NCBI GenBank assembly: GCA_013112555.1
Contig: JABFGK010000001.1
Span: forward strand, 62,001-126,000
DNA from: Planctomycetota bacterium
GTDB lineage: Bacteria; Planctomycetota; Phycisphaerae; Phycisphaerales; UBA5793
Length of the DNA stretch: 64,000 nucleotides
Direction: 5' to 3'
Part shown: positions 1-8,434 of the stretch, one piece after another
Numbering within the stretch: position 1 is the first letter of the stretch
How the letters are laid out: each line of letters opens with the position of its first letter
Notes under the pieces: generated by a model
The model's input: the letters and a program-made list of their open reading frames with translations, nothing else
What the model was told of the DNA's origin: nothing
Databases searched by the model: none
Translations under genes and position numbers: made by a program

Positions 1-507
1 CTGCAGGATCGCAAAGATTGATTGCGCGCGATCGCGCAGGTTGCCCGGCTCGATCTCCCGGCGTGCCACGGCCTCTGCGAGAATCTGTTCGAAGTAGTCG
101 ATGTGCTCGGAGAAAATTTGCCTCATGATGCGTTGGAGTTGCTCGTCCTGACAGGCCATCTCCTGGCCGATGTTGCCGAAGGGGCATCCGGGGAAGCCAT
201 GATCCGGATCAGAGCAAGCGTGCGCTTGTTCCACGATCGTATCGATCAGACATCGGAGGCGCTGAAGGCCGTGCGGGCCGTCTTCGGCTGCAGGCGTGAA
301 GACGACTTGCTGCATCCGTTCCCACTGTGAATACACGGCAGCGGCAGCCAAGTCAGACTTCGATTTGAAGAAGTGGTAGAAACTGCCCTTGTGGACCTGG
401 GCGTGGGCACAGATCTCGGCCACCCCGCTGGCATGGAAACTGCCCTGCCAGATCAGGTTGAAGGCAGCGTCCATCAGTCGAGTTCTCGTATCTGGTGCGT
501 TGGTCAT
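1..507 (-). CDS. TetR/AcrR family transcriptional regulator (C-terminus cut by window edge)
   Basis: Open frame of 169 codons from an ATG at 507, read leftward off the window start without a stop. The N-terminus has the TetR helix-turn-helix pattern: MDAAFNLIWQGSF, then GVAEICAHAQVHKGSFYHFF at about residues 28-47, followed by KSKSDL. The middle carries CPFGNIGQEMA, typical of the ligand-binding part of TetR repressors of the TetR_C_6/YxaF kind. Such proteins repress efflux, detoxification or their own genes until a small ligand binds. A palindrome 71 bp upstream of the start (578-593) is a likely operator, so autoregulation is inferred. The ligand cannot be told from sequence. Confidence 0.9.
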   Translation of the reverse strand, partial: MTNAPDTRTRLMDAAFNLIWQGSFHASGVAEICAHAQVHKGSFYHFFKSKSDLAAAAVYSQWERMQQVVFTPAAEDGPHGLQRLRCLIDTIVEQAHACSDPDHGFPGCPFGNIGQEMACQDEQLQRIMRQIFSEHIDYFEQILAEAVARREIEPGNLRDRAQSIFAILQ

Positions 508-577
508 CGCACTCGCTGCGTCGTATTCGACAGCATCTCCTGATTTGCAGGTGGCGTGAGAAAAACTCTAGCCGCTC

Positions 578-593
578 TTGACTGATCGGTCAA
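578..593. promoter_or_regulatory. Probable TetR operator palindrome
   Basis: TTGACTGATCGGTCAA is a near-perfect 16-bp inverted repeat (one mismatched pair) just upstream of the divergently placed TetR gene. The GACNGNNCNGTC core is the form seen in many TetR-family operators. It probably overlaps the tetR promoter. The rest of the gap from 594 to 758 shows no gene. Confidence 0.6.
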
Positions 594-758
594 CGGAGGC
601 CGTTCCGTGAGGATCGGAAGCGCGTTGAGCGCTCCCACTAAGGGTGTAGGTCCTTATACCAGGTAAGACGAACGCATCGCACGCACGCGCAGCGCGTCTG
701 AAGAGGCTCGCTGTGCTTGTTTGTGTTGCCTTGAAGCGACTCGCAAGCAGCATTTCCA

Positions 759-1559
759 TCATCTCAGAAAGCGGAAATAGTCATCCGTCGGGTCGAGCGG
801 GGTACTGCGGCCGGCGATCATCCAGCCGAGGAGTTCACCGGCATCGAACCCTGCGAGGTCGCCGACGATCGAATACTGAGCACCGGGCGGGTACGGGCCG
901 GGTGGGGGTTCGTCAAGCGAGATGAAGTACCAACTCCACATGTCGCCGTGACTCAGCGGCATCTGGACGTTTGTTACATTGAAGTACGGGATGCCGACGC
1001 CGTCATCGCGCCCGGGTGAGAAGTAGTTGTCGATCTTCAGGTCCTCGAGTTGATCGTAAGCCAGGTCATCAAGTCGCATCTGGAGCAACTCAGGCGATGG
1101 GCCTCCGTCGACGAGTGTTAACTGATTGACCTGATACGCCAGGCCAAGCGGATCGTCCCTACCGAGGTCGCGCAGCGTGAGGGTCGCTTCGGTGACGACG
1201 TGGGTGCCGAGGCTGTGGCCTGCCAACTGGATCGGCTGATCGTAATCCGGGTAATCGGCCGTGATCAGGCCGTGCACTTCACCGGCCAGCAATCGGCCTG
1301 ATTCCCGCGCCTTCTCGATCGGGCCGATGAAGAAGAAGGCATCCCACTCCCAGCCGATGAGGTTGGCCCGGTCGAGGTATGATGGGCTGCGACCGAAGTA
1401 GTTCGGATAGTCAATGCTGCCGAACCACCCATGCACTGCGATGACGGTGGGCCGGTTCGGGTCGAAGTCGTTGTAGAACTCGAGGGTTCCGGTCTGGGCA
1501 TGCAGTGGTGCAGCTACAGTCAGGAGCAAAGCGGTGATACAGGCAGGCAGGCGCTTCAT
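759..1559 (-). CDS. Secreted lipase-like alpha/beta hydrolase
   Basis: 266 residues with a cleavable signal peptide (MKRLPACITALLLTVAAPLHAQ). The fold signature is clear: TVIAVHGWFGS (about 38-48) is the strand with the oxyanion-hole HG, and GHSLG (114-118) is the nucleophile elbow with Ser116. Asp and His candidates follow at VDGGPSPE and at LSHGDMW. This arrangement resembles the pancreatic-lipase/lipoprotein-lipase type of triacylglycerol lipase, so esters of long-chain acids or phospholipids are plausible substrates. It stands alone, next to a TetR regulator read in the same direction. The exact substrate is unknown. Confidence 0.8.
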   Translation of the reverse strand: MKRLPACITALLLTVAAPLHAQTGTLEFYNDFDPNRPTVIAVHGWFGSIDYPNYFGRSPSYLDRANLIGWEWDAFFFIGPIEKARESGRLLAGEVHGLITADYPDYDQPIQLAGHSLGTHVVTEATLTLRDLGRDDPLGLAYQVNQLTLVDGGPSPELLQMRLDDLAYDQLEDLKIDNYFSPGRDDGVGIPYFNVTNVQMPLSHGDMWSWYFISLDEPPPGPYPPGAQYSIVGDLAGFDAGELLGWMIAGRSTPLDPTDDYFRFLR

Positions 1560-1792
1560 GGTTCATCCCCATCTCTGGTGGGCATTCGGGTGTCTGAGTA
1601 CGAGGGGCGAGCCGGGACGAGGGCAGCCCATCCCCTCTCTGTCTGGTGAAGCCTACCGACCCGATTGGTCGGTGTTGCAGGAGAAGCGACCGGTATCGGG
1701 TGCGCGGGCACAGACCGGTGTGTCAATCAAGAAGATTGACCGCTCCGGAAAGCGGTTGTCGAGTGTCATGATCGCGGAGCCTGCAACGGCTG

Positions 1793-3499
1793 CTAGTGGC
1801 TATGGTGTGAATCAGGCCGAATCTTGAGACGTCGGCGAACCTCGCGACCTCTGGGGGATGGCGTGCTCAAATCGGGCCCGCTCAGATTCTCCCCCGGTGG
1901 GGTGCTGGAAATTGTCAACTTTGATCCGTCGATCGTCACGTAGTAGATTCCATTCCCGACGCCGGATGAGGATGCGTAGCTGAGCAGCCTGCTATCCAGC
2001 GTCTTCGCTGAAGAGAAGTGCAGACTGTTCGGGTTTGTATAGCCGCAGCGTCGATCGAGTGAATGGTCATAATGGACGTATGAGCCGTTGCTGATCGTTA
2101 CCTGCGATCCGAATACGCACCCGGCCACAACCGAACTCTGGTCAACTTGTATGGAGGCGCTCGGCGCATACAGCATGCCGCGTACGCCGGATGAGCCGGT
2201 AATCGTCCATGTTGAGGCGGGTGATGATCGCGCTTTGTAGATCTTGACTTCGGCCGGGTCCAGATAACTCTGGAGCCCCTGAGCGGGTGAGTTCATCTCA
2301 GCCAATGCCGCCACATCGATACCGAGCGCCGAAGCGTCATCGACCAGAACGTTTCCCTTGACATGAAGTTTCAGATGTGCGCCGTTCGTCACCTCGATCG
2401 CACTGCCGCGTGTGATCGATAGATCCCCGTCAACAACCAGGATCATATCATGATCGATGAGGATGCGACCGCCTGCATCGAGCGTCAGATCATGAAGAAT
2501 CTGGGCCGTGAGATCGGCTTCGAACGGTTTGAGGACAGCCGTCCCGGTAATGATCATTGAGTTGAACCGCTTGGAGGCAGTGAGGTACCATGTACCGAAC
2601 GAGATGTTCGTGTTCCAACTGATGGCCTTCTCCAGTGATGAACAATCAACCGAGGGACTCTTGAATGTCGGCAGGTCCTGGTCGTTTGTCACATCATTTC
2701 GCTGCACTGCGACGCCTGCCTGGGAGGTATCGCTCAATATGGATTCACTTGCATCGCCACGGACGTACAGAATGGTATCGACGAGGCAAGAATCGCCGAA
2801 GGTTGTCACGCCTGCAGAAGCCGTGGCATTGGTTCCGATTCGGAGGGGCTCCCGAAGTTTGTAGCGCGGGGACTTCTTCCATCTGACGATTGAGCCGCTG
2901 TCCAGGTTCATCCCTTCGGTTGCAAAGACAGCAAACTCGCTGAAGTCCACCGCAACGGCATTCTCCTCAGCCGGGGTGTACATTTCGGCATATGTACCCT
3001 GAACCATGTTCTCAGCATGCCCGCTTGCTTTGACTGTTGCGTATTCACAGTCGGCCGTCGGCACATTGCCCTCCAGGTCCGTGATCCGAATTGTGACGGT
3101 CTCACCGCCATAGTCGAAATCCTGTACGAGCACGCCGTCGGTCGTGCAGGTGCGCCAGTTAATGTTCGAGCACTCGAGAATGGCCTCAGCCAGGTCAATG
3201 CCCGTATCAGATGCGCAGCGTGCGCGGGCTGCCAGTACAGCGTTCGACCCGACTTCGGGCGCACCCTCCTGGGCCATCAAGAGACCGAGTGATACGACTG
3301 AAACGATGCCGACGCTGATCAGGACCAGCATCAGCGCAATGCCACGTCGCGGGGTGGGGGAGGTGGTGCTGGTCCGATAGGTACGACCACAGCCGTCCTC
3401 GCCTCGGGCGGTTACACAGTTAATGCGAGAGGGGAACCTGACTGTCTCGATTCTGCTGCCTCTGACCCTGTTCAGGGTCTGATTTGCCTCATGCGCCAT
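1793..3499 (-). CDS. PilX-like pilus/secretion-associated protein with prepilin-like N-terminus
   Basis: About 568 residues from the ATG at 3499, chosen because GGAG sits 8 nt upstream; the frame is open to 3556. Residues after PRRGIALMLVLISVGIVSVV form one hydrophobic helix like the N-terminal segment of PilX-type minor pilin assembly proteins, preceded by a basic region. The rest is beta-rich and ends in a region with VRGMLYAPSASIQVDQSS and VAGCVFGSQVTISNGSYVHY, the pattern of C-terminal domains (DUF7305-like) that often follow PilX-type N-termini. It probably sits in the inner membrane with a large periplasmic part. No other pilus genes lie nearby, so a role in type IV pili is only inferred. 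Confidence 0.65.
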   Translation of the reverse strand: MAHEANQTLNRVRGSRIETVRFPSRINCVTARGEDGCGRTYRTSTTSPTPRRGIALMLVLISVGIVSVVSLGLLMAQEGAPEVGSNAVLAARARCASDTGIDLAEAILECSNINWRTCTTDGVLVQDFDYGGETVTIRITDLEGNVPTADCEYATVKASGHAENMVQGTYAEMYTPAEENAVAVDFSEFAVFATEGMNLDSGSIVRWKKSPRYKLREPLRIGTNATASAGVTTFGDSCLVDTILYVRGDASESILSDTSQAGVAVQRNDVTNDQDLPTFKSPSVDCSSLEKAISWNTNISFGTWYLTASKRFNSMIITGTAVLKPFEADLTAQILHDLTLDAGGRILIDHDMILVVDGDLSITRGSAIEVTNGAHLKLHVKGNVLVDDASALGIDVAALAEMNSPAQGLQSYLDPAEVKIYKARSSPASTWTITGSSGVRGMLYAPSASIQVDQSSVVAGCVFGSQVTISNGSYVHYDHSLDRRCGYTNPNSLHFSSAKTLDSRLLSYASSSGVGNGIYYVTIDGSKLTISSTPPGENLSGPDLSTPSPRGREVRRRLKIRPDSHHSH

Positions 3500-3705
3500 A
3501 CCTGAAACTCCATTCGTAGCGCTCCTTCTATTGCGACGCTGGGGTCGCTTCTCCATGAACCAGATCGCACAGTCTTGCTACGAACTGTTGTGCGCTTCCA
3601 TTGGTTTTGGTTCGAGCATGGATGGATTGAGGTATAGTTGTCACGACCCGCATGATCGGCGAAGTCACCGGTGATATATGGAGAAGGGCGATAATGTGTG
3701 GCGTT

Positions 3706-3831
3706 GTAGGTCTGGTCAACGCCGCTTTGGGCGGAAGACCTGACACTGACCTGTCAGGACTCGTATCCACTCGTCCTGACCTACGGGCTCCCTCACGGTC
3801 GCGGCGCGGCGGAGGGGCACATGCAATGTGC
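3706..3831. repeat. 126-bp repeat, copy 1 (partner at 3979-4104)
   Basis: The same sequence, with a few mismatches, recurs 273 bp downstream at 3979-4104. It contains a self-complementary core (AGGTCT ... AGACCT around a GCCGC/GCGG hairpin) and ends in a palindromic GGGGCACATGCAATGTGCCCC-like segment. Variants of the core occur at 5076 and 31532. It is non-coding: short frames here lack coding character. Confidence 0.8.
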
Positions 3832-3850
3832 CCCTACGACCTCATTCGTC

Positions 3851-3870
3851 ATTCCCGCGCAGGCGGGAAT
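3851..3870. repeat. dRS3-like palindrome
   Basis: ATTCCCGCGCAGGCGGGAAT: six-base terminal inverted repeats ATTCCC/GGGAAT around eight bases. This matches the layout of the dRS3 repeats I know from Neisseria, and the same layout appears at 63537-63556. A half copy (GGCGGGAAT) starts the second 201-bp repeat at 4959. Confidence 0.6.
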
Positions 3871-4062
3871 CCAGGGAGACGTGTAGGAGCGATCCGGAAT
3901 CGCCGCAAATGCCCGGACATATGGCGGCCAATGCACGTTCCCACTGGATGCCCGCGTTCGCGAGCATGACGAGGATCCGTAGGTCTGGTCAACGCCGCTC
4001 GGGGCGGAAGACCTGACACTGACCTGTCAGGACTCGTATCCACTCGTCCAGACCTACGGGCT
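3862..4062 (+). repeat. 201-bp direct repeat, copy A
   Basis: Matches 4959-5159 base for base over 201 bp as far as I can align by eye, at a constant offset of 1097. It begins in the dRS3-like palindrome and ends at CCTACGGGCT. Copies A and B bracket the lipoprotein gene at 4110-4910. Confidence 0.85.
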
Positions 4063-4104
4063 CCCTCACGGTCGCGGCGCGGCGGAGGGGCACATGCAAT
4101 GTGC
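3979..4104. repeat. 126-bp repeat, copy 2
   Basis: Partner of 3706-3831; its first 84 bases are also the end of 201-bp repeat copy A. The repeats are therefore nested: the region was built by successive duplications. Confidence 0.75.
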
Positions 4105-4109
4105 AACTC

Positions 4110-4910
4110 CTACCTGCCTCCACTCGTTTCATAGCGCCGGACTCCCGGCGATGAAGTGTATCCGGCACGATGTGAGGTCCCGTCGAGGAAGATGGCCATG
4201 TCTTTAGCGATCGCTTTGAGTGCCCGTGCTTCCGCTTCCGAGACGGCCTTGGCCTGTGTTTCGTAGAGGTTGAAGTCGTCGGATGTCTGCAGCGTCAGGA
4301 CTTCCTCGGTGCGGCTGATGGTGTACGGCACGATGCCGGTGCGGACATCGAGCAGGAGCGCATCAACCGTGCAGATGGCCCGAGCCTTGTCGGTACCGAA
4401 CGCTCGGTCCTTGGTGAAACTGTTGACCGTGGGATCATACACCAGCAGAAGATCCGCCTGATAACGCGCAGCGGCCTCGCGCAGATAGGGCACCGTCTTC
4501 TTTTCCGGCACAAGCAGCCGCGGCAACCGGGCAGCATGAGTGACGGCCGATGAATCTTCCAGGGTGTTCAGAAACGAGTCCACACCGTCGTGTTCGATCT
4601 CGGCCTGGGCCTCGGACCAGAAGTTGGTGTATCCCAGGCGCAGGGCGGCAATGCGATTCTGACTCTGCAGTTGCAGATTGAATCCGAGGATGCGTTTGAT
4701 GTCGTCATCAGTCAGAAGTTCACTGTCACCCTTGAACAGTGAGTCAAACTCCTGATCGTCCGGCTGGTAGTATGATGCTGCCATGCCGTACATGGCGCCG
4801 TCGTAAGAGCGTGAGGGTACGCAGCCGGCAGTAACGAGGATGGGCAGTGACATCAGTGACACAGTGATGACGAGTGTGCGGCAGGTGGAGTGCATGGTGG
4901 GGTCTTTCAT
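4110..4910 (-). CDS. Putative lipoprotein of unknown function
   Basis: 266 residues. A hydrophobic signal segment ends in a lipobox (LVTAGC), so the mature protein is probably lipid-anchored. The rest is a soluble alpha/beta protein with YQADLLLVYDPTVNSF and ALLLDVRTGIVPYTISRTEE. That pattern is seen in lipoproteins that assemble or report on membrane structures, but I do not recognise a named family. The start at 4910 is uncertain; ATG 4895 is an alternative. It is flanked by the two 201-bp direct repeats, so it may have been gained or duplicated as a unit. There is no operon partner. Confidence 0.7.
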   Translation of the reverse strand: MKDPTMHSTCRTLVITVSLMSLPILVTAGCVPSRSYDGAMYGMAASYYQPDDQEFDSLFKGDSELLTDDDIKRILGFNLQLQSQNRIAALRLGYTNFWSEAQAEIEHDGVDSFLNTLEDSSAVTHAARLPRLLVPEKKTVPYLREAAARYQADLLLVYDPTVNSFTKDRAFGTDKARAICTVDALLLDVRTGIVPYTISRTEEVLTLQTSDDFNLYETQAKAVSEAEARALKAIAKDMAIFLDGTSHRAGYTSSPGVRRYETSGGR

Positions 4911-4958
4911 AATAGAGTGCGCCTTCCCTCATTCGCAAGTCCCGGGCCTCCCCCCGTT

Positions 4959-5159
4959 GGCGGGAATCCAGGGAGACGTGTAGGAGCGATCCGGAATCGC
5001 CGCAAATGCCCGGACATATGGCGGCCAATGCACGTTCCCACTGGATGCCCGCGTTCGCGAGCATGACGAGGATCCGTAGGTCTGGTCAACGCCGCTCGGG
5101 GCGGAAGACCTGACACTGACCTGTCAGGACTCGTATCCACTCGTCCAGACCTACGGGCT
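4959..5159 (+). repeat. 201-bp direct repeat, copy B
   Basis: Second copy of 3862-4062 in the same orientation. It starts at GGCGGGAATCCAGGG and ends at CCTACGGGCT. After it the sequence diverges: copy A continues into CCCTCACGG, copy B into ACGACGTGACC. Confidence 0.85.
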
Positions 5160-5169
5160 ACGACGTGAC

Positions 5170-5191
5170 CCCACGGATTGGAATCCGTGGG
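5170..5191. repeat. Extragenic hairpin, CCACGGATT family
   Basis: A near-perfect inverted repeat with core CCACGGATTGGAATCCGTGG lies directly after the stop codon of the VIT/vWA gene. The same hairpin occurs at 8400-8421 and, with a GG to CC change at the centre, at 61723-61744. All are at gene ends. None has a T-tract, so they look like REP-type elements or Rho-independent-like stops without a U-tail. Confidence 0.7.
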
Positions 5192-5204
5192 CTTGACCGT
5201 GCCA

Positions 5205-7316
5205 CTACCGCTCGGAGACAGTGGTTTCATACTTCACGCCGTCCGGCACCGGGACCGGGACGCCGATGGTCGTGCCGTGATCGCCTTCAGTGACGCGTGA
5301 GGAGTCAACCGCGACGAAGGCGGTGTACTGCGACATCAGGCCGTATTCGAGCGCGAGGTTCAGCATCGCCACGTCCCACTCACCATCCGGATCGGCCATG
5401 TTGGATCGGGCCAGGTCGGCGAGTTTGTACCGTGCCCAGACGGCCGGCAGACCGGCATGCTGTTTTGTCATCCGACCGGTTGGGTCAAACGCAATGTTAA
5501 TGCTTGAAGGAGAGCCGCCGGCGGTGCCGTGAACGCGAACGGTCGATGAATCCGCAGTCCCTTCATATCGCCCGGTCAGAATGATCGGCCGACCGATCAC
5601 GAGATCAGGCAATCGCTGGGGGTATACATCGGTGACTTTCAATGACCCCCAGTCGATGGCGACGTCCTTCATGGCAGCATGACTGACGCGATCGAAGTAG
5701 CGGTCCATGACGTCACCTGCATCGTCGTTGAGACTGAGATAGGCAACAGCCCCTCGGCCGACGAGTGCCAGCGAGTTCAGGAGATAGCGATTCGTCGATG
5801 AACCGACGCCGAAACTGAAGATGCGTGAGTCGCCGAGGCGTGCCATCACTTCAGTCAGAATCTGGGCCTCGTTGCCGATGTACCCGTCGGTCAGGAAGGC
5901 GACCGTGCGGGCGTGCTCCTCGTCATGCCGAGCGTTGAGTGCTGCCTTGATCCCTTCGATCATCATGGTCCCGCCGTTGCCGTTGAGGCTTTTTACGTAT
6001 TTCTTGCCGCGAGCAATGTTGGCTTCGGTGGCCGGGATGGGATCAGGGCCGAGTTTGGACGCACTGTTGGAAAACCGGATGATCTGGAACGTGTCCTCGG
6101 GCCTCATCTTGTCAAGTGCATGCAGGACGGCCGCCTTGGCCTGTTCGATCGGCTTGCCGCTCATGCTACCGGAGCAGTCGATCACAAAGATCATCTCCAT
6201 CGGGCCACGTTGCAGGTTCGTCAGATCATTGGGCGGGTATACCATCATCGTGAAGTACCCAGGCTTGCCATCCGGACCGGGCTGCGTCATGACAGCCGTC
6301 TTGATGCGATCGCCGGCTACCTGATACCGCAGGACGAAGTCCTTGTTCGGGATCGAATCGAGTTCATCGAGTTTGACGATCGCGTTCGACTCGGTCACAT
6401 GATTCACCGCGATCTGATGATTCACGCTGCGGACGCGCTCGATCTTCACGCCTGCCTCGATTTCGAGTTCGAGTCCGATGTCATGGCCGGAGCGTTCACC
6501 GGGCTTGAGGTATTCGACTTCCGTGGACTGCCCGGAGGCGCCGTACCGGCCACGTCCCACAGCCCCGATGCCGTCGGTCGACCCAGGCGGGTTGAATCGG
6601 GGACCGACGACCATCGGGAAGACGAACTCGTACCAGCCGTCGTCGTACGACAACGTGCTGTAGTACTTAATGTTGATGTCAATGTCCTTGCCAGGCTCGA
6701 TATTGGCCACCGACTGCGTGAAGACGTTGGGACGTTCCTGTGTGAGCAGCGAGGCGACATAGCCCTGGCTGCGGGCCTGGGCATAGATCTTCTCGGCTTC
6801 CTCGCGTTCGCGGATGATGCCCCGGATCTTGCGTTCCCCGATTGTCATGAGAAACTCGTTGACAGCCGCGTTGTCAGGCAATGGGAAGACGTAGACGGCC
6901 TCGATCTTCTCCTCAAACGGATTGTGATACTGCTGGGTGACGTCAACCGTGGCAATGTAGCCGGCAATGGACGCATGCACATCGGTGTGTTTCAACGGCA
7001 CGGGAACCTGTGTGTCCTCGACTTCCGTGAGCAACTGACCGCATTTGGGAATGGAGTCGTCAGAATGGGCCAGCATTTCCGGTTCAGCCTTCTGGATGAC
7101 CCAGAGTTCTTCGCCGGGAGTTGGAACGGAGGATCCTTCCTGCCGAAACCCAGCCTGCGGCAGGATCCCTTCAAGGGCACTCCGGTTGTTCGCATCGAAG
7201 ATGGGAATTCCTGCAGTTTTTGCAATCATCCCTTCCGATGCACAGCCGACGAGGCACCAAGAGAGGGCGAGCGTGAACAGTGCGAGACTTACAAGAGTGA
7301 ACCACCGGTGTTTCAC
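5205..7316 (-). CDS. VIT and von Willebrand factor A domain lipoprotein
   Basis: 703 residues from a GTG at 7316 with a good Shine-Dalgarno (AAGGAG, 8 nt spacing). A signal segment ends in a lipobox-like LVGCAS. A VIT domain follows (VPLKHTDVHASIAGYIATVDVTQ to EFVFPMVVGPRF, about residues 95-240). A vWFA domain follows with an intact MIDAS start, DCSGSMSG, and FLTDGYIGNE. VIT/vWA proteins resemble inter-alpha-trypsin inhibitor heavy chains and bind ligands through a metal ion at the surface. It is the last gene of the sigma factor operon; 2 bp separate it from the cohesin-like gene. A role as an envelope adhesin or sensor is inferred. Confidence 0.88.
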   Translation of the reverse strand: MKHRWFTLVSLALFTLALSWCLVGCASEGMIAKTAGIPIFDANNRSALEGILPQAGFRQEGSSVPTPGEELWVIQKAEPEMLAHSDDSIPKCGQLLTEVEDTQVPVPLKHTDVHASIAGYIATVDVTQQYHNPFEEKIEAVYVFPLPDNAAVNEFLMTIGERKIRGIIREREEAEKIYAQARSQGYVASLLTQERPNVFTQSVANIEPGKDIDINIKYYSTLSYDDGWYEFVFPMVVGPRFNPPGSTDGIGAVGRGRYGASGQSTEVEYLKPGERSGHDIGLELEIEAGVKIERVRSVNHQIAVNHVTESNAIVKLDELDSIPNKDFVLRYQVAGDRIKTAVMTQPGPDGKPGYFTMMVYPPNDLTNLQRGPMEMIFVIDCSGSMSGKPIEQAKAAVLHALDKMRPEDTFQIIRFSNSASKLGPDPIPATEANIARGKKYVKSLNGNGGTMMIEGIKAALNARHDEEHARTVAFLTDGYIGNEAQILTEVMARLGDSRIFSFGVGSSTNRYLLNSLALVGRGAVAYLSLNDDAGDVMDRYFDRVSHAAMKDVAIDWGSLKVTDVYPQRLPDLVIGRPIILTGRYEGTADSSTVRVHGTAGGSPSSINIAFDPTGRMTKQHAGLPAVWARYKLADLARSNMADPDGEWDVAMLNLALEYGLMSQYTAFVAVDSSRVTEGDHGTTIGVPVPVPDGVKYETTVSER

Positions 7317-7318
7317 GG

Positions 7319-7852
7319 TCAGGCTCCTTCCACGATGTTCGTATTCACCGAGATGCGGCTGCCATCGGTTGTGGCAGCGGTTTGCATCTTGATGGTGTAG
7401 TGCGGTTGGGTTCCGTTGATCATGACATGCACGCGGGCCACCCGGGTTTTGCCGGCCGGCAGATCGTCATCGGTGCTGAACGCGCCGAGGATCACGTGGT
7501 CGTTTTGAAGTGCAGCAGGGTCGTAGTAGGGGGGGGTGGTGAAGGCAGTATGTTCCCCGCCTTCGATGCCGACGATTTCGAAGTCACCGACTTCAGCAGC
7601 CAACTCAAACTGGTAGGCAGCCAACGGCCAGGACCCGGAGTCGAGGTAGATATCGACGTAGGTGAACTTCAGTCCGTCGTTTACTGCATCGGCTGCGGTG
7701 TCGTAGGTGCGCTCCTGGTCGATCTGCTTGGCAGGGGCCGGCATCTGCTGGGCGTTGCTGCGCCGTGCCAGTGAGATGGAGACGCAGGTTGATGCCATGA
7801 GGAGCACCATGAGGGTCGTGGCTCGGATAATCTCAGTGGAGGTGGTTTTCAT
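7319..7852 (-). CDS. Exported cohesin-like beta-sandwich protein
   Basis: 177 residues with an N-terminal signal or anchor helix (ATTLMVLLMASTCVSISLA). The remainder reads as a single cohesin-like domain: VDIYLDSGSWPLAAYQFEL, then FEIVGIEGGEHTAF, then PYYDPAAL and KTRVARVHVMI. That is the strand order of carbohydrate-anchoring cohesin-type sandwiches. The gene overlaps the upstream gene by 4 bp (ATGA) and is 2 bp from the VIT/vWA gene, so all are translated together. The upstream gene carries a dockerin-like motif, the natural partner of cohesins. The family name is from memory of planctomycete proteins; binding is untested. Confidence 0.65.
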   Translation of the reverse strand: MKTTSTEIIRATTLMVLLMASTCVSISLARRSNAQQMPAPAKQIDQERTYDTAADAVNDGLKFTYVDIYLDSGSWPLAAYQFELAAEVGDFEIVGIEGGEHTAFTTPPYYDPAALQNDHVILGAFSTDDDLPAGKTRVARVHVMINGTQPHYTIKMQTAATTDGSRISVNTNIVEGA

Positions 7853-8307
7853 ATTCCGTTCTCCAGGTGGACGGCTGCGGCAGCCAGTGCATCGACATCA
7901 TGACTGTCAATGAGGCCGTCGGCGTTGTAGTCCCACTCGGGGGCTGGGACGTCGTTGGAATCCTTGAGGAGTCGCGCGAGTGCAAACGCCTCGAGGATGG
8001 TGGGGTCATCGAGATTGAGGCCGGCGGTTTGTGTGGCACGTGAGCGGTTGACCGATTGCCACCAGGGGCCGAGGTAGACCGACATCAGGATGATGGCCGC
8101 AGCAGCGCCCGTCAGTCCGGTCGGGAGCCAGATCCGCAGGCGGTGCCGGCGTCGTGTCGTGCGTGCTGCGATGTGTTGCGCAGCCCGGGTATGGAGGAAG
8201 GCATCCACTTCCTGGGGGACCGTGAAGTCCGGCCTGTCTGCCTCCTGCAGGTGATGCTGCAAATCCGGTGGGATTTCCAGGTTCTGATTGTCATTCCGGT
8301 CGTTCAT
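7849..8307 (-). CDS. Single-pass membrane protein, putative anti-sigma factor with dockerin-like EF-hand
   Basis: 152 residues. The N-terminal 85 are soluble and acidic (IPPDLQHHLQEADRPDFTVP), then a basic stretch (RTTRRRHRLR) leads into one membrane helix (LTGAAAAIILMSVYLG). The outer part ends in DYNADGLIDSHDVDAL, a dockerin/EF-hand calcium loop with Asp/Asn at positions 1, 3, 5, 9 and 12. It lies directly downstream of an ECF sigma gene, the usual place for an anti-sigma factor, but no zinc-binding HxxxCxxC motif is visible. The N-terminus is probably cytoplasmic and the dockerin part outside. The anti-sigma role is inferred from position and topology. Confidence 0.6.
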   Translation of the reverse strand: MNDRNDNQNLEIPPDLQHHLQEADRPDFTVPQEVDAFLHTRAAQHIAARTTRRRHRLRIWLPTGLTGAAAAIILMSVYLGPWWQSVNRSRATQTAGLNLDDPTILEAFALARLLKDSNDVPAPEWDYNADGLIDSHDVDALAAAAVHLENGI

Positions 8308-8399
8308 GGTAGTGACCTCGCTCTGAAGGTGAAGCGCGCGGGGCGGGCGCCGGTTCGCGCGAAACCCTCGTTTTTTCTGTACGACCCGGGCGGGGTCAA

Positions 8400-8421
8400 C
8401 CCACGGATTGGAATCCGTGGG
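8400..8421. repeat. Extragenic hairpin, CCACGGATT family
   Basis: Same hairpin as 5170-5191, here between the sigma gene and the putative anti-sigma gene. It could weaken read-through or stabilise the upstream mRNA. The gap 8308-8434 otherwise holds no gene. Confidence 0.65.
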
Positions 8422-8434
8422 CTTTGCATGCGGT

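Noticed and set aside
3706..5159. Composite transposon around the lipoprotein gene
   Set aside because: The flanking repeats carry no transposase and no terminal inverted repeats; they are composites of small extragenic repeats.
5913..7400. Long open frame (495 codons) on the plus strand
   Set aside because: It lies antisense to the VIT/vWA and cohesin-like genes, shows no domain and mirrors their codon pattern.
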